DNA of 64,000 nt, taken from NCBI RefSeq assembly GCF_039822625.1, contig NZ_JBDLLG010000004.1, positions 124,001 through 188,000 on the forward strand, written 5' to 3'. The notes beneath the pieces were generated by a model, which was given only the letters and a program-made list of their open reading frames with translations, did no database searches and was not told the DNA's origin. Positions 24,877 to 33,317 of the stretch are shown here, piece by piece. The first letter of the stretch is position 1; the number at the start of each line of letters is the position of its first letter. The translations under genes were made by a program, and so were the position numbers. This stretch comes from Marinimicrobium locisalis (lineage in GTDB: Bacteria > Pseudomonadota > Gammaproteobacteria > Pseudomonadales > Cellvibrionaceae).

Positions 24877-26616
24877 TTAGATGGCTTCCAGATACTCGAC
24901 GATCAATTGCACCGACTGACGTCCACGAAACTCATTGACGTCAAGTCGGTAGGCGAGCCTAACGCGTTGCGCGCTCTCGTTGGGCCAAAGCTCCGGGTCA
25001 ATATTGAATGCGATGGCGTCCACCAGGTGTTGGCCCTGAGCGTCCAGTGCCAGCGTCATTTTCAGATGCTTCTCGCCCACCAGCCTTTGCTGAGCCAGCC
25101 CGAATTCGCCATCGAACAAGGGCTCGGGAAAGTGTTGGCCCCAGGGGCCGGCCTGACGCAAGAGCGCGGCCAGTTCGAGGTTGACCTCATCGGGCGTCAG
25201 GTGACCGTCGCTGATTAACACCGGCTGCAGGTCCTCCGGCTGAAGCTGACGCCTGACCTCTTGATCAAACGCCTTGTGAAAATCATCGAAGTGTTCCCGA
25301 GCCAGGGTCATACCGGCCGCCATGGCGTGGCCGCCGAACTTGTTGAGCAAGTGAGGGTGCCGAGCGGCGACGGCATCCAGGGCGTCGCGAATATGCAGGC
25401 CTGGAATGGAGCGCGCCGAGCCCTTGATCTCCCCTTCCCCGGAATCAGCAAAGACAATCACCGGCCGGTGCAGGCGGTCCTTGATGCGCGAGGCGAGAAT
25501 GCCGATCACCCCTTGGTGCCAGTTGCCGTCATACAGGCACAAGCCCCAGGGGAGCCCTTCTTCATCTTCTTGCAGTTCAAGCTTGCCCAGCATCGTCAGG
25601 GCTTCTTTCTGCATACCGCTCTCAATCGCCTTGCGGTCGCGGTTCAGCTCATCCAGCGCCAGCGCCATTTCCCGGGCGAGGGAGTCGCTGTCACACATCA
25701 GGCACTGAATGCCCAGGGAGATATCATCCAGCCGCCCCGCCGCGTTCAAGCGCGGGCCAATGGCAAAGCCCAGGTCGCTCGCTACCAGTCGGTGCATTTG
25801 TCGACCGGCCACATCCAGCAAAGCGATAATGCCCGGCCGAGCAACGCCGGCGCGAATGCGCTGCAACCCCTGGGAGACCAGGATGCGATTGTTGTGATCC
25901 AACGGCACCACGTCGGCCACCGTCCCGAGCGCCACCAGGTCGAGATAGCTGGCCATATTGGGCTCGGCCCGGCCTTCGCTGAACCAGCCCCTTTGGCGCA
26001 GCTCCGCCCGAAGCGCGTTCATGACATAAAAGATCACGCCCACGCCGGCCAGGTTTTTACTGGGAAATGAACAGCCCGGTTGATTGGGGTTAACGATGGC
26101 TTCCGCCGGAGGCAGTTCGCTCCCCGGCAAGTGGTGGTCGGTAACCACCACGGCGATGCCCATTTCCTGGGCTGCCTTTACCCCTTCCACGCTGGAAATG
26201 CCGTTGTCCACGGTCACAATCACGTCCGGGGCCATGGCCGCCGCGACTTCGACAATTTCCGGGGTCAGGCCGTAGCCGTATTCAAAACGATTGGGAACGA
26301 GAAAATCCACGGACGAGAGGCCCATCGCTTGCAGCGCCAGCACCGCCAACGCCGAGCTGGTGGCACCGTCGGCATCGAAGTCGCCCACAATCAAGACATT
26401 GGCTTGCGCTTCCACGGCGTCCGCCAACAGCGCCACCGCCTCGTCCAGGCCTTTGAAGGTGGGTTTGTGCAGCAGCTGAAGCTTGTGCTCCAGCTCTTCC
26501 GAGCGGGACACGCCGCGCAGGCGGTAAAGACGGTCCAGCAGCGGGGGCAAATGCCCCGCCAGCGGCGTCTCCGGCGCTTGTTCGGGCGGCGTGCGGCGGA
26601 GAATGGTTTTTTGCAT
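24877..26616 (-). CDS. recJ: Single-stranded-DNA-specific exonuclease RecJ
   Basis: A 5'-3' exonuclease for recombination and mismatch repair, 579 residues. DHH-family motifs are present: VGDFDADGATSSA (about 78), VTDHHLPGSELP (about 157) and GPRLNAAGRLDD (about 288). DHHA1 and OB-type C-terminal regions follow. The start codon overlaps the thrC stop (TGATG), implying translational coupling. In E. coli recJ sits directly before prfB-lysS; here about 18.8 kb separates them. Confidence 0.95.
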   Translation of the reverse strand: MQKTILRRTPPEQAPETPLAGHLPPLLDRLYRLRGVSRSEELEHKLQLLHKPTFKGLDEAVALLADAVEAQANVLIVGDFDADGATSSALAVLALQAMGLSSVDFLVPNRFEYGYGLTPEIVEVAAAMAPDVIVTVDNGISSVEGVKAAQEMGIAVVVTDHHLPGSELPPAEAIVNPNQPGCSFPSKNLAGVGVIFYVMNALRAELRQRGWFSEGRAEPNMASYLDLVALGTVADVVPLDHNNRILVSQGLQRIRAGVARPGIIALLDVAGRQMHRLVASDLGFAIGPRLNAAGRLDDISLGIQCLMCDSDSLAREMALALDELNRDRKAIESGMQKEALTMLGKLELQEDEEGLPWGLCLYDGNWHQGVIGILASRIKDRLHRPVIVFADSGEGEIKGSARSIPGLHIRDALDAVAARHPHLLNKFGGHAMAAGMTLAREHFDDFHKAFDQEVRRQLQPEDLQPVLISDGHLTPDEVNLELAALLRQAGPWGQHFPEPLFDGEFGLAQQRLVGEKHLKMTLALDAQGQHLVDAIAFNIDPELWPNESAQRVRLAYRLDVNEFRGRQSVQLIVEYLEAI

Positions 26617-28013
26617 CAGGCTTTCAGATTTTTAGCGATAAAGGACTGCACGGTGCCGATATTATTATCCAACACATCGTAACGTTCTTCCCGCTGGAAC
26701 AAATCGGCCATGTGAGTCGGCAGCGCCGGATCACTCTCCTGCCCCGCCTTGCGCACCGCTTCCGGAAACTTCGCCGGATGGGCGGTGGCGAGGCAAACCA
26801 TCGGAATATCCTGCCGCCGGCGTGTTTCCCGAGCGGCTTTCAGACCAATGGCGGTGTGCGGGTCCAACAAGTACTCAGTGCGAGCAAACACATCGCGAAT
26901 CACTTCCAGCGTGGTAGCGTCATCCACCTTGTGGCTGCTGAACAGTGCTTTGGCTTTGCTCAGCGCCGACTCGTCCAAATGCATGGCGCCGGATTTGAAG
27001 TCTTCCATCAGGCCGCGAATCTTGTCACCGTCCCGATCGTACAAGTCGAACAGCATCCGCTCGAAATTGCTGGACACCATAATGTCCATACTGGGCGATA
27101 GGGTATGATGCAAGGACTGCTTGCTGTGGTCATTGTCACTGAGGCAGCGGTGCAGAATATCGTTGCTGTTGGTGGCGATCACCAACTGGTCGATGGGCAG
27201 GCCCATGCGCTTGGCCAGATAGCCCGCAAAAATATCCCCGAAGTTTCCGGTGGGCACGGAGAAGGAGACCGGCCGGCCGGGCGCGCCCAGGGCCAATCCG
27301 GCATAAAAGTAGTAAACGATCTGGGCCATAATGCGCGCCCAGTTGATCGAGTTCACCGCCACCAGCTGCCGATCTTCCGGTAGGAAGGACTGGTCGCCAA
27401 AGCTGGCTTTCACCATGTTCTGGCAATCGTCGAAGTTACCTTCCAGCGCGATGTTATGCACGTTGTCTTCCAGCACGGTGGTCATCTGCCGGCGCTGTAC
27501 TTCCGACACCCGCTGGTAGGGGTGCAGGATGTAAATATCGATGTTGTCACAACGGCGGCAGCCTTCAATGGCGGCGGAGCCGGTATCCCCGGAGGTCGCG
27601 CCCATCACGACGACTTTCTGGTTGCGCTTTTTCAGCAGGTGGTCGAGCAGGTGCCCGAGGAACTGCAGGGCAAAGTCTTTAAACGCCAACGTGGGGCCCT
27701 GAAACAATTCCAGGATCCACTCGTTGTGGTCGGTTTGCACCAGGGGCGCAATCGCGTCATGGCGAAAGGTACTATAGGCTTCGGTGATGATCTGTTTGAG
27801 CTCTTCGTCGGACACGGCGCCCGAGACGAACGGGGCCATGATTTTGAAGGCGAGCTCTTCGTAGCTCAAACCGGCCCAGGAGGCGATTTCTTCCTGGCTG
27901 AATTCGGGTAGGGTTTCGGGTACGTACAAACCACCGTCCGGTGCCAGACCGGTCAGTACCACATCTTCAAAGTTAAGGGCGGGGGCTTGGCCCCGAGTGC
28001 TGATATATTTCAC
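26616..28013 (-). CDS. thrC: Threonine synthase
   Basis: PLP enzyme making threonine from O-phosphohomoserine, 465 residues. The N-terminal MKYISTRGQAPALNFEDVVLTGLAPDGGLYVPE is the standard ThrC start. The PLP lysine lies in the GPTLAFKDFALQFLG segment (about 100), and the phosphate-binding GATSGDTGSAAI follows near 140. The GTG at 28013 is chosen because homology begins there; upstream in-frame codons from 28043 do not match the family. It lies between hom upstream and recJ downstream, with a hairpin element between hom and thrC. Confidence 0.94.
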   Translation of the reverse strand: MKYISTRGQAPALNFEDVVLTGLAPDGGLYVPETLPEFSQEEIASWAGLSYEELAFKIMAPFVSGAVSDEELKQIITEAYSTFRHDAIAPLVQTDHNEWILELFQGPTLAFKDFALQFLGHLLDHLLKKRNQKVVVMGATSGDTGSAAIEGCRRCDNIDIYILHPYQRVSEVQRRQMTTVLEDNVHNIALEGNFDDCQNMVKASFGDQSFLPEDRQLVAVNSINWARIMAQIVYYFYAGLALGAPGRPVSFSVPTGNFGDIFAGYLAKRMGLPIDQLVIATNSNDILHRCLSDNDHSKQSLHHTLSPSMDIMVSSNFERMLFDLYDRDGDKIRGLMEDFKSGAMHLDESALSKAKALFSSHKVDDATTLEVIRDVFARTEYLLDPHTAIGLKAARETRRRQDIPMVCLATAHPAKFPEAVRKAGQESDPALPTHMADLFQREERYDVLDNNIGTVQSFIAKNLKA

Positions 28014-28081
28014 GACGTTATACCTATCACATGGTTTGGCCAAACGACACCATAAGGACCCTGAAGTGTTCTAAATCCGGT

Positions 28082-28247
28082 CCGGTTTGGGGTGAGGTGT
28101 TCCAAGACACGCTGCAAGTACGGTCCTACGCGCTCCCGGCGCTTACGGACACTTCCCACATCCATGTGGGTCGTCCCTGTAGCTCGATAACACGTGTCCC
28201 GCGGTTAACGGTCTTGGAACACCTCACCCCAAACCGGCCCTCAGTGC
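28082..28247 (+). repeat. Hairpin element B (unique arms, enlarged core, box)
   Basis: Perfect 26-bp arms at 28082-28107 and 28212-28237 enclose a 104-nt core. The core matches element A at both ends (CACGCTGCAAGTAC, then CCCTGTAGCTCGATAACACG and CGGTTAACGG). It has an extra block of about 50 nt holding its own palindrome CCCACATCCATGTGGG (28155-28170). CCTCAGTGC follows at 28239-28247. It sits between hom and thrC, in an otherwise featureless 330-bp gap (28014-28345). Confidence 0.87.
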
Positions 28248-28345
28248 GGTAGGACCTTCTTTCTAAGGGCTTACGTAAGCAGATCGCTTTGGAGAAGCTC
28301 TGCCCGGAGTGGACCGGATTAAGATTCCAATTTTTCCGGTCAACC

Positions 28346-29653
28346 TTACTTCAATGGCTCTACCCGAATCCGGGTAATCGGACCGGTGATGGAACTCAGG
28401 GACTCGATCTTGATGATCGCCTCCACCAACTGTTTTTCCACCGCCCGGTTGGTCAGCAGAATCAGTGGAACGATTTCTTCCTCGTCCGCCGCTTCCTTCT
28501 GAATCAACGCTTCGATACTGATGCCCGAATCGCTCAGAATCTGCGCGACCTGGGACAGTACGCCCGGCTTATCCAAAGCGGACATACGCAAGTAGTAAGC
28601 CGTTTCAATTTCTTCAATCGGGACAATTTCCAGTTCACTGCGCAGCTGCTCCTGCTGGAAGCCCAGGTAGGGTACGCGGTGCTCCGGGGCGGCAGTCAGG
28701 GTACGAGCCACGTCCATGATGTCCGCCAGCACGGCGGAGGCCGTGGGTTCGGCGCCGGCGCCCGCGCCGTAGTACAGGGTCGGGCCAACCGCGTCGCCCT
28801 TGACCAAAACCGCGTTCATAACGCCGTCGACGTTGGCGATCAGGCGCTTTTGCGGAATCAATGTCGGGTGGACGCGCAGCTCGATACCTTTGGGGCCGCG
28901 CTGGGCAATACCCAGGTGTTTAATGCGGTAACCGAGCTCCTGGGCGTACCTGACATCCTGGGGCGCAATACGGCTGATGCCTTCGGTGAAGACTTTGTCG
29001 AACTGCAGCGGAATACCAAAGGCAATAGAAGCCAGGATCACCAGCTTGTGAGCCGCGTCGATGCCTTCGACGTCGAAGGTCGGGTCGGCTTCGGCGTAGC
29101 CCAGCTCCTGAGCTTCTTCCAAGACTTCCGAGAAACCCCGGCCCTTGTCCCGCATTTCGGTCAGGATAAAGTTGCCGGTGCCGTTGATGATGCCGGCCAG
29201 CCACTCGATTTTGTTGGCCGCCAAGCCTTCACGGATGGCCTTGATGATGGGGATACCACCGGCCACGGCCGCTTCAAAGGCCACGGTGACGCCCTTCTTG
29301 TTGGCCGCCTCAAAAATCTCATTGCCATGCTCGGCAATCAAGGCCTTGTTGGCCGTGACCACGTGTTTGCCGTTTTCGATGGCCTTGAGAATCAGCTCCC
29401 GAGCGGTGTCGATGCCGCCGATCAGCTCGACGAGAATATCGATTTCCGGGTTGGCAGCGACTTCAAAGATATCCCGAGTGACATTGAGGTTGTCGATGTC
29501 GCAGTCGACGTCGTCGCGCCGACAGGCCACCTGCCCGATCACGATATCGCAACCGGCCCGAGCGTTGATCACTTTCGTGTTGCGCTGTAGGACATTGACC
29601 GTGCCACTGCCCACGGTGCCCACGCCACAGATACCTATTTTGACCGGTTTCAA
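28346..29653 (-). CDS. hom: Homoserine dehydrogenase
   Basis: Reduces aspartate semialdehyde to homoserine, 435 residues. It has a Rossmann motif GICGVGTVGSGT (about 7-18), a catalytic-domain segment GIINGTGNFILTEM (about 175), and a C-terminal ACT domain (about 350-425) for allosteric feedback, probably by threonine. The TTG at 29653 is chosen because GGGGAGAG precedes it and homology starts at LKPVKIGICG. The 47-codon upstream extension has no family support. It belongs to the dsbC-hom-thrC-recJ row. Confidence 0.92.
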   Translation of the reverse strand: MKPVKIGICGVGTVGSGTVNVLQRNTKVINARAGCDIVIGQVACRRDDVDCDIDNLNVTRDIFEVAANPEIDILVELIGGIDTARELILKAIENGKHVVTANKALIAEHGNEIFEAANKKGVTVAFEAAVAGGIPIIKAIREGLAANKIEWLAGIINGTGNFILTEMRDKGRGFSEVLEEAQELGYAEADPTFDVEGIDAAHKLVILASIAFGIPLQFDKVFTEGISRIAPQDVRYAQELGYRIKHLGIAQRGPKGIELRVHPTLIPQKRLIANVDGVMNAVLVKGDAVGPTLYYGAGAGAEPTASAVLADIMDVARTLTAAPEHRVPYLGFQQEQLRSELEIVPIEEIETAYYLRMSALDKPGVLSQVAQILSDSGISIEALIQKEAADEEEIVPLILLTNRAVEKQLVEAIIKIESLSSITGPITRIRVEPLK

Positions 29654-29713
29654 GCTTCTCTCCCCTTGCCTTATTCGAGCTCCGCTAGAAATGAGCCCTG
29701 CTAGTAACGTGAC

Positions 29714-29740
29714 GCCCGCCAGCGCGAAGCGCTGGCGGGC
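29714..29740 (-). terminator. Strong hairpin between dsbC and hom
   Basis: A 12-bp perfect inverted repeat (arms 29714-29725 and 29729-29740, loop GAA) lies between the dsbC stop and the hom start. No U tract follows on the minus strand, so it may be an mRNA-stabilising or attenuating structure rather than a terminator. Confidence 0.4.
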
Positions 29741-29844
29741 GAAAACGGCTATTCTACTGGAATGCGCGCCCCGGAGCGAGGCGCGGGCAAGCAACCTTAC
29801 TGGGCCGCTTGCAAGGTGTCAATTAGCGTCAAGGCGCCCCCGAA

Positions 29845-30603
29845 TTAAATTCCGAGGATTTCAGCCAACTGCTCCGGCGGAACGTAACCAGCCTGCATCT
29901 TACCATTCGGCAGAACCAGCGCGGGGGTGCCGCTCACGCCAAACTCACCGCCCAGGCGGTAATGTTCGGCCACGGGGTTGTTTTCGCAGGATTTGGTTTC
30001 GACGGACTGGAGGTTTTTCAGCCGATCCAGGGTTTCCTGCTGGTCTTCGGCACACCAGGCGGTTTCGAGCTTCTGGGCGGAGGGGCTGCCCACGCCGGCG
30101 CGCGGATAGGCCAAGTAGCGAATTTCAATGCCCAAATCATTGTAGCCGGGCTTGGTGCTGCCACCGTCCTGATATTCGTTCAACTGGCTGTGCAGTCGAC
30201 GACAAAAGCCGCAATCCACGTCAGTAAAAACGTAGACCACCGCCTTGGTTTCCCCCTCGGGGGCGAAGGCGATGCTGTCTTTCTCGTCCAGGGAGGCGGC
30301 AAGCTGCTTGCGCTGCTCGATCATGGCTGGGTCTTCATAGCGAGCAAAGCCGCCCTTCTCCACAGCGAAGATCTCCCCGGCGATCATCAGATCCGCCTCG
30401 GGGGTCACATAGAGCACCGGACCACCGACCACACGGGCCTGATAGAGCCCATCAATGGGTGAGGGGCGGACATCGGTGAATTCGAAGTCCGGGCGGGCCT
30501 CTGAGAGGGCTTTGATGATTTTGTCTTCGGTGCTCGTTTCCTGGGCACTGACCGTCGCGGCGCCGAGAAGCGCGCAAATGCCGACTGCAAATTGTTTCAA
30601 CAT
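29845..30603 (-). CDS. dsbC: Thiol:disulfide interchange protein DsbC
   Basis: Periplasmic disulfide isomerase, 252 residues. Signal peptide (MLKQFAVGICALLGAATVSA) is followed by the dimerisation domain (about 22-80) and a thioredoxin-fold domain with active site CGFC in FTDVDCGFCRRLH (about 125). A cis-proline GTPALVLPNG follows near 228. The ATG at 30603 starts the signal peptide. It lies directly downstream of xerD, the order found in E. coli and Pseudomonas. Confidence 0.94.
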   Translation of the reverse strand: MLKQFAVGICALLGAATVSAQETSTEDKIIKALSEARPDFEFTDVRPSPIDGLYQARVVGGPVLYVTPEADLMIAGEIFAVEKGGFARYEDPAMIEQRKQLAASLDEKDSIAFAPEGETKAVVYVFTDVDCGFCRRLHSQLNEYQDGGSTKPGYNDLGIEIRYLAYPRAGVGSPSAQKLETAWCAEDQQETLDRLKNLQSVETKSCENNPVAEHYRLGGEFGVSGTPALVLPNGKMQAGYVPPEQLAEILGI

Positions 30604-30646
30604 AGGATCAATCCTGTCATTCTGGTTTATTCGATGTTGCGTGCCG

Positions 30647-31558
30647 CTAACCACGGGGATGGTGCAGCGCGTGCTGCTCCTGCATCCGGGCCCGGGCCAC
30701 GTGGGTGTATATCTGGGTAGTAGACAAGTCACTGTGCCCCAGCAACAACTGTACGACCCGCAAATCGGCCCCATGGTTCAACAAGTGGGTGGCGAATGCG
30801 TGGCGCAAGGTGTGCGGGGACAGAGGCTTTTCAATGCCTGCCACCAGGGCCCAATGTTTGATTCGGTGCCAAAACGTCTGGCGCGTCATCTCCCGGGCTC
30901 GCGTACTGGGGAAGAGTACTTCAATCGGCGCATTATGCAAGAGCACAGGTCTCGCTTCGCGCAGATAACGGCTGACCCAGTCCCCCGCTTCCTCTCCCAG
31001 GGGCACCAGCCGCTCTTTGCTGCCCTTGCCGGTGACTCTGACCACGCCCTGGCGCAGATTGACCTGGGTGACGGTAAGCCCTACCAGTTCGCTGACCCGC
31101 AGCCCGCAGGCGTAGAGGACTTCAAGCATGGTTCGGTCCCGAAACCCCACGGGGTCTTCGAGGTCGGGGGCGGCCAGCAGGCGTTCGACGTCGCTTTCGG
31201 TGAGGGATTTGGGCAGGGGTTTGGGCAGTTTGGGGTTGTCGACCAGGGCCAGCGGGTTTTCTTTGAGGCGCCCTTCTCTGATTTGGTATTGGTAGAACCC
31301 GCGAGCGCAAGAGAGAAACCGGGCGGTGGAGCGGCTGGAGTAGTTTTTTTTGTGGCGATGGGCCAGGTAGTCATAGACGCTGATGGCGTCGGCGGACATC
31401 AGTCCCTTGCCCACGCTGTCGTGCAGCCAGAGCGCGAAGGCTTCGAGGTCGCGCCGGTAGGAGTTGAGGGTGTTTTCGCTCAACCCTTTTTCCATCCAGA
31501 TGGCGTCGAGGTATTGCTCGAGGGTTTGGGTTTCTTGGGCGGATAAGGTCACGGGCAT
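30647..31558 (-). CDS. xerD: Site-specific tyrosine recombinase XerD
   Basis: With XerC resolves chromosome dimers at dif. 303 residues with an N-terminal SAM-like core-binding domain (about 15-95) and a catalytic domain. Catalytic residues are visible in ACGLRVSELVGL (Arg), HTLRHAFATHLLNHG (His, Arg), LGHSDLSTTQIYTHV (His, Tyr). The ATG at 31558 is set by homology; its ribosome-binding site is weak. It is followed at 43 bp by dsbC. Confidence 0.95.
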   Translation of the reverse strand: MPVTLSAQETQTLEQYLDAIWMEKGLSENTLNSYRRDLEAFALWLHDSVGKGLMSADAISVYDYLAHRHKKNYSSRSTARFLSCARGFYQYQIREGRLKENPLALVDNPKLPKPLPKSLTESDVERLLAAPDLEDPVGFRDRTMLEVLYACGLRVSELVGLTVTQVNLRQGVVRVTGKGSKERLVPLGEEAGDWVSRYLREARPVLLHNAPIEVLFPSTRAREMTRQTFWHRIKHWALVAGIEKPLSPHTLRHAFATHLLNHGADLRVVQLLLGHSDLSTTQIYTHVARARMQEQHALHHPRG

Positions 31559-31618
31559 CAGGAGTTGTCGCTTTTTAATGGCAACGAGGATAGCACAGGG
31601 GAAGCTTCTAGTCCGGCC

Positions 31619-31733
31619 GTGAGTGGGGTAGACCATGGCGAGACCCGCCGAAAACCCATCCATGGGGGCTTCTCATCGGCATCCATGCCTCAGAGAGTCT
31701 CGAAGGGGTATACCTCACACACGGCCTCAGTGC
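31619..31733 (+). repeat. Hairpin element C (inverted relative to E)
   Basis: The 52-nt core at 31645-31696, read as reverse complement, matches the core of element E at 50 of 52 positions. The arms (31619-31644 and 31697-31718) pair only at their ends (GTGAG and GAGAC) and are otherwise mismatched. CCTCAGTGC follows at 31725-31733, as in elements A and B. Confidence 0.8.
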
Positions 31734-31772
31734 CAGTAGTTAATTCTTCCCGTTACTCCATTCCCGCGTAGC

Positions 31773-31799
31773 GTAGGTAAGGCGGTAGCCGCCACCTAC
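31773..31799. repeat. REP-like palindrome 1
   Basis: GTAGGT-AAGGCGGTAGCCGCC-ACCTAC type palindrome with GTAGGT/ACCTAC ends and an inner GGCGG/CCGCC stem. It resembles the widespread GTAGG-type REP sequences and pairs with a second copy 40 bp away. Confidence 0.5.
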
Positions 31800-31839
31800 G
31801 AAAAAAAAACGTGATGGAGGAATGGGTTATGGGGAAATG

Positions 31840-31873
31840 GTAGGTGGCGGGCTGACGCCCTTACCAACCCTAC
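31840..31873. repeat. REP-like palindrome 2
   Basis: Begins GTAGGTGGCGGGCTGACGCC and ends ACCAACCCTAC. It shares the GTAGGT and GGCGG parts with palindrome 1 in inverted orientation. No RAYT transposase is present in the window. Confidence 0.5.
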
Positions 31874-31925
31874 ACATTTTGTGGAGGAGGCTATCTCTAC
31901 GGTGGTTACGCTACTACTGCGGAGG

Positions 31926-32019
31926 GTGGGCATATCCCTGCGAGACTCTCTGAGGCATGGATGCCGATGAGAAGCCCCCATGGATGGGTTCACGGCGGGT
32001 CTCGCAGGGATATGCCCAC
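31926..32019 (+). repeat. Hairpin element E (perfect arms)
   Basis: Perfect 21-bp arms (31926-31946 and 31999-32019; inner part GGGCATATCCCTGCGAGAC) surround the 52-nt core 31947-31998, which contains GGCATGGATGCCGATGAGAA and ends CACGGCGG. The core is 96 percent identical to that of element C, but the arms are different. Confidence 0.87.
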
Positions 32020-32073
32020 TCGGAGCACTCGACTACGAAGCCCCTCGCCACAAACTCTCTTTCAAACAGACAT

Positions 32074-32105
32074 AAAAAAACCGAAGCACAAGGCTCCGGT
32101 TTTTT
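32074..32105 (-). terminator. Terminator of the rpsP-rimM-trmD-rplS operon
   Basis: A7, then CCGAAGC / GCTCCGG stem with one mismatch, then T6. It lies 23 bp past the rplS stop. Confidence 0.8.
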
Positions 32106-32127
32106 GGCTCGGGTAAAAGCGTATCCC

Positions 32128-32478
32128 TTAGGACAGCTTTTCCTTGATACGAGCCGCCTTACCAGTGAGGTCGCGCAAGTAGTACAGCTTGGCCTGGCGC
32201 ACATCACCCTTACGCTTGACCTGAATGCTGTCAACCTGACGGCTGTGAGTCTGGAAAGTACGCTCAACGCCCACACCGTGGGAAACCTTACGTACAGTAA
32301 ACGCCGAGTTCACACCGCGGTTGCGCTTACCGATCACCACACCCTCAAACGCCTGCAGACGCTCGCGGTTACCTTCGGTGACCTTAACCTGTACCACAAC
32401 AGTATCGCCCGGGGCGAACTCGGGTACGTCTTGTTTCATTTGCTCGGCTTCGAGCTCCTGAATGATCTTGTTAGTCAT
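32128..32478 (-). CDS. rplS: 50S ribosomal protein L19
   Basis: 116-residue ribosomal protein at the 30S-50S interface. It starts MTNKIIQELEAEQMKQDVP and contains the conserved LQAFEGVVIGKRNRG and KLYYLRDLTGKAARIKEKL. The ATG at 32478 has GGAG upstream and overlaps the trmD stop by 8 bp. Last gene of the rpsP-rimM-trmD-rplS operon. Confidence 0.97.
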   Translation of the reverse strand: MTNKIIQELEAEQMKQDVPEFAPGDTVVVQVKVTEGNRERLQAFEGVVIGKRNRGVNSAFTVRKVSHGVGVERTFQTHSRQVDSIQVKRKGDVRQAKLYYLRDLTGKAARIKEKLS

Positions 32479-33277
32479 GCCTGTTCTCCTGATGAGACTC
32501 TGTAGCTTCACAGCTAGAGTGTTTCGATTCAAGGTCCCGACGAAAGTCCGTCAACAGCGATTGCTGTTCCTCGTTCAAGTCTATTGCTTGCAGTAAATCT
32601 GGCCGTTTCTGCCAGGTCCGCCCCAGCGCCTGTTTAAGGCGCCAGCGCCGAATTCTCGCGTGGTCTCCGGATTTTAATACCTCCGGAACCTCCCGCCCCT
32701 CAAACACTTCCGGGCGGGTATAGTGCGGGCAGTCCAGCAACCCTTCGGTGAAGGAATCCTGCTCCGCGGACTGAGCGTGCCCAAGGGCGCCCGGTATCAA
32801 CCGGGTGATCGCATCGATCAACACCATCGCCGGCAGCTCGCCGCCGCTCAGTACGTAATCTCCTATCGACCACTCCTGGTCAATGACGGTCTCCAGCAAC
32901 CGCTCATCAATCCCTTCATACCGGCCGGCCACCAGCACCATGGGGCCTATCTCAGCCAGCGTCTCTACTCCCTGCTGGGTCAGAGGCCGCCCTTGAGGCG
33001 ACAAATAAATAACGGGGGCCTTGGCACCCGTCCAGCCCTTGGCCGTTTCGATGGCATCGCGCAGAGGCTCCACCATCATTACCATGCCGGGCCCGCCGCC
33101 GTAGGGGCGGTCGTCTACCGTGCGGTGCTTGTCTTTGGTGAAATCCCGTGGATTCCAGCACCGCACCTCAATTAGCCCCTGCTTCACCGCCCGGCCGGTG
33201 ACGCCGTAAGCCGTGACCGCTTCGAGCATTTCGGGAAACAAACTGACGACGGCCAGCTTAACCGGGCTGTCGCTCAT
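32471..33277 (-). CDS. trmD: tRNA (guanine-N1)-methyltransferase
   Basis: Methylates G37 of tRNAs using S-adenosylmethionine, 268 residues, SPOUT fold. It contains FPEMLEAVTAYGVTGRAVKQ, the substrate segment DDRPYGGGPGMVMM and the knot region AGRYEGIDERL, then WSIGDYVLSGGELPAM. The ATG at 33277 is the family start; an upstream frame extension to 33463 is not supported. It follows rimM by 40 bp and overlaps rplS. Confidence 0.96.
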   Translation of the reverse strand: MSDSPVKLAVVSLFPEMLEAVTAYGVTGRAVKQGLIEVRCWNPRDFTKDKHRTVDDRPYGGGPGMVMMVEPLRDAIETAKGWTGAKAPVIYLSPQGRPLTQQGVETLAEIGPMVLVAGRYEGIDERLLETVIDQEWSIGDYVLSGGELPAMVLIDAITRLIPGALGHAQSAEQDSFTEGLLDCPHYTRPEVFEGREVPEVLKSGDHARIRRWRLKQALGRTWQKRPDLLQAIDLNEEQQSLLTDFRRDLESKHSSCEATESHQENRHD

Positions 33278-33317
33278 CGGGCCCTCAAATCTTTGGGGTT
33301 CATGATGTTGAATCCCG

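Larger units (their letters stand above)
31559..32127. other. Repeat-rich intergenic region between xerD and rplS
   Basis: This 569-bp region holds no coding sequence that can be supported. It contains hairpin elements C (31619-31733) and E (31926-32019) in opposite orientation, two REP-like palindromes between them, an A9 run at 31801-31809, and the rplS terminator at 32074-32105. Confidence 0.75.
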
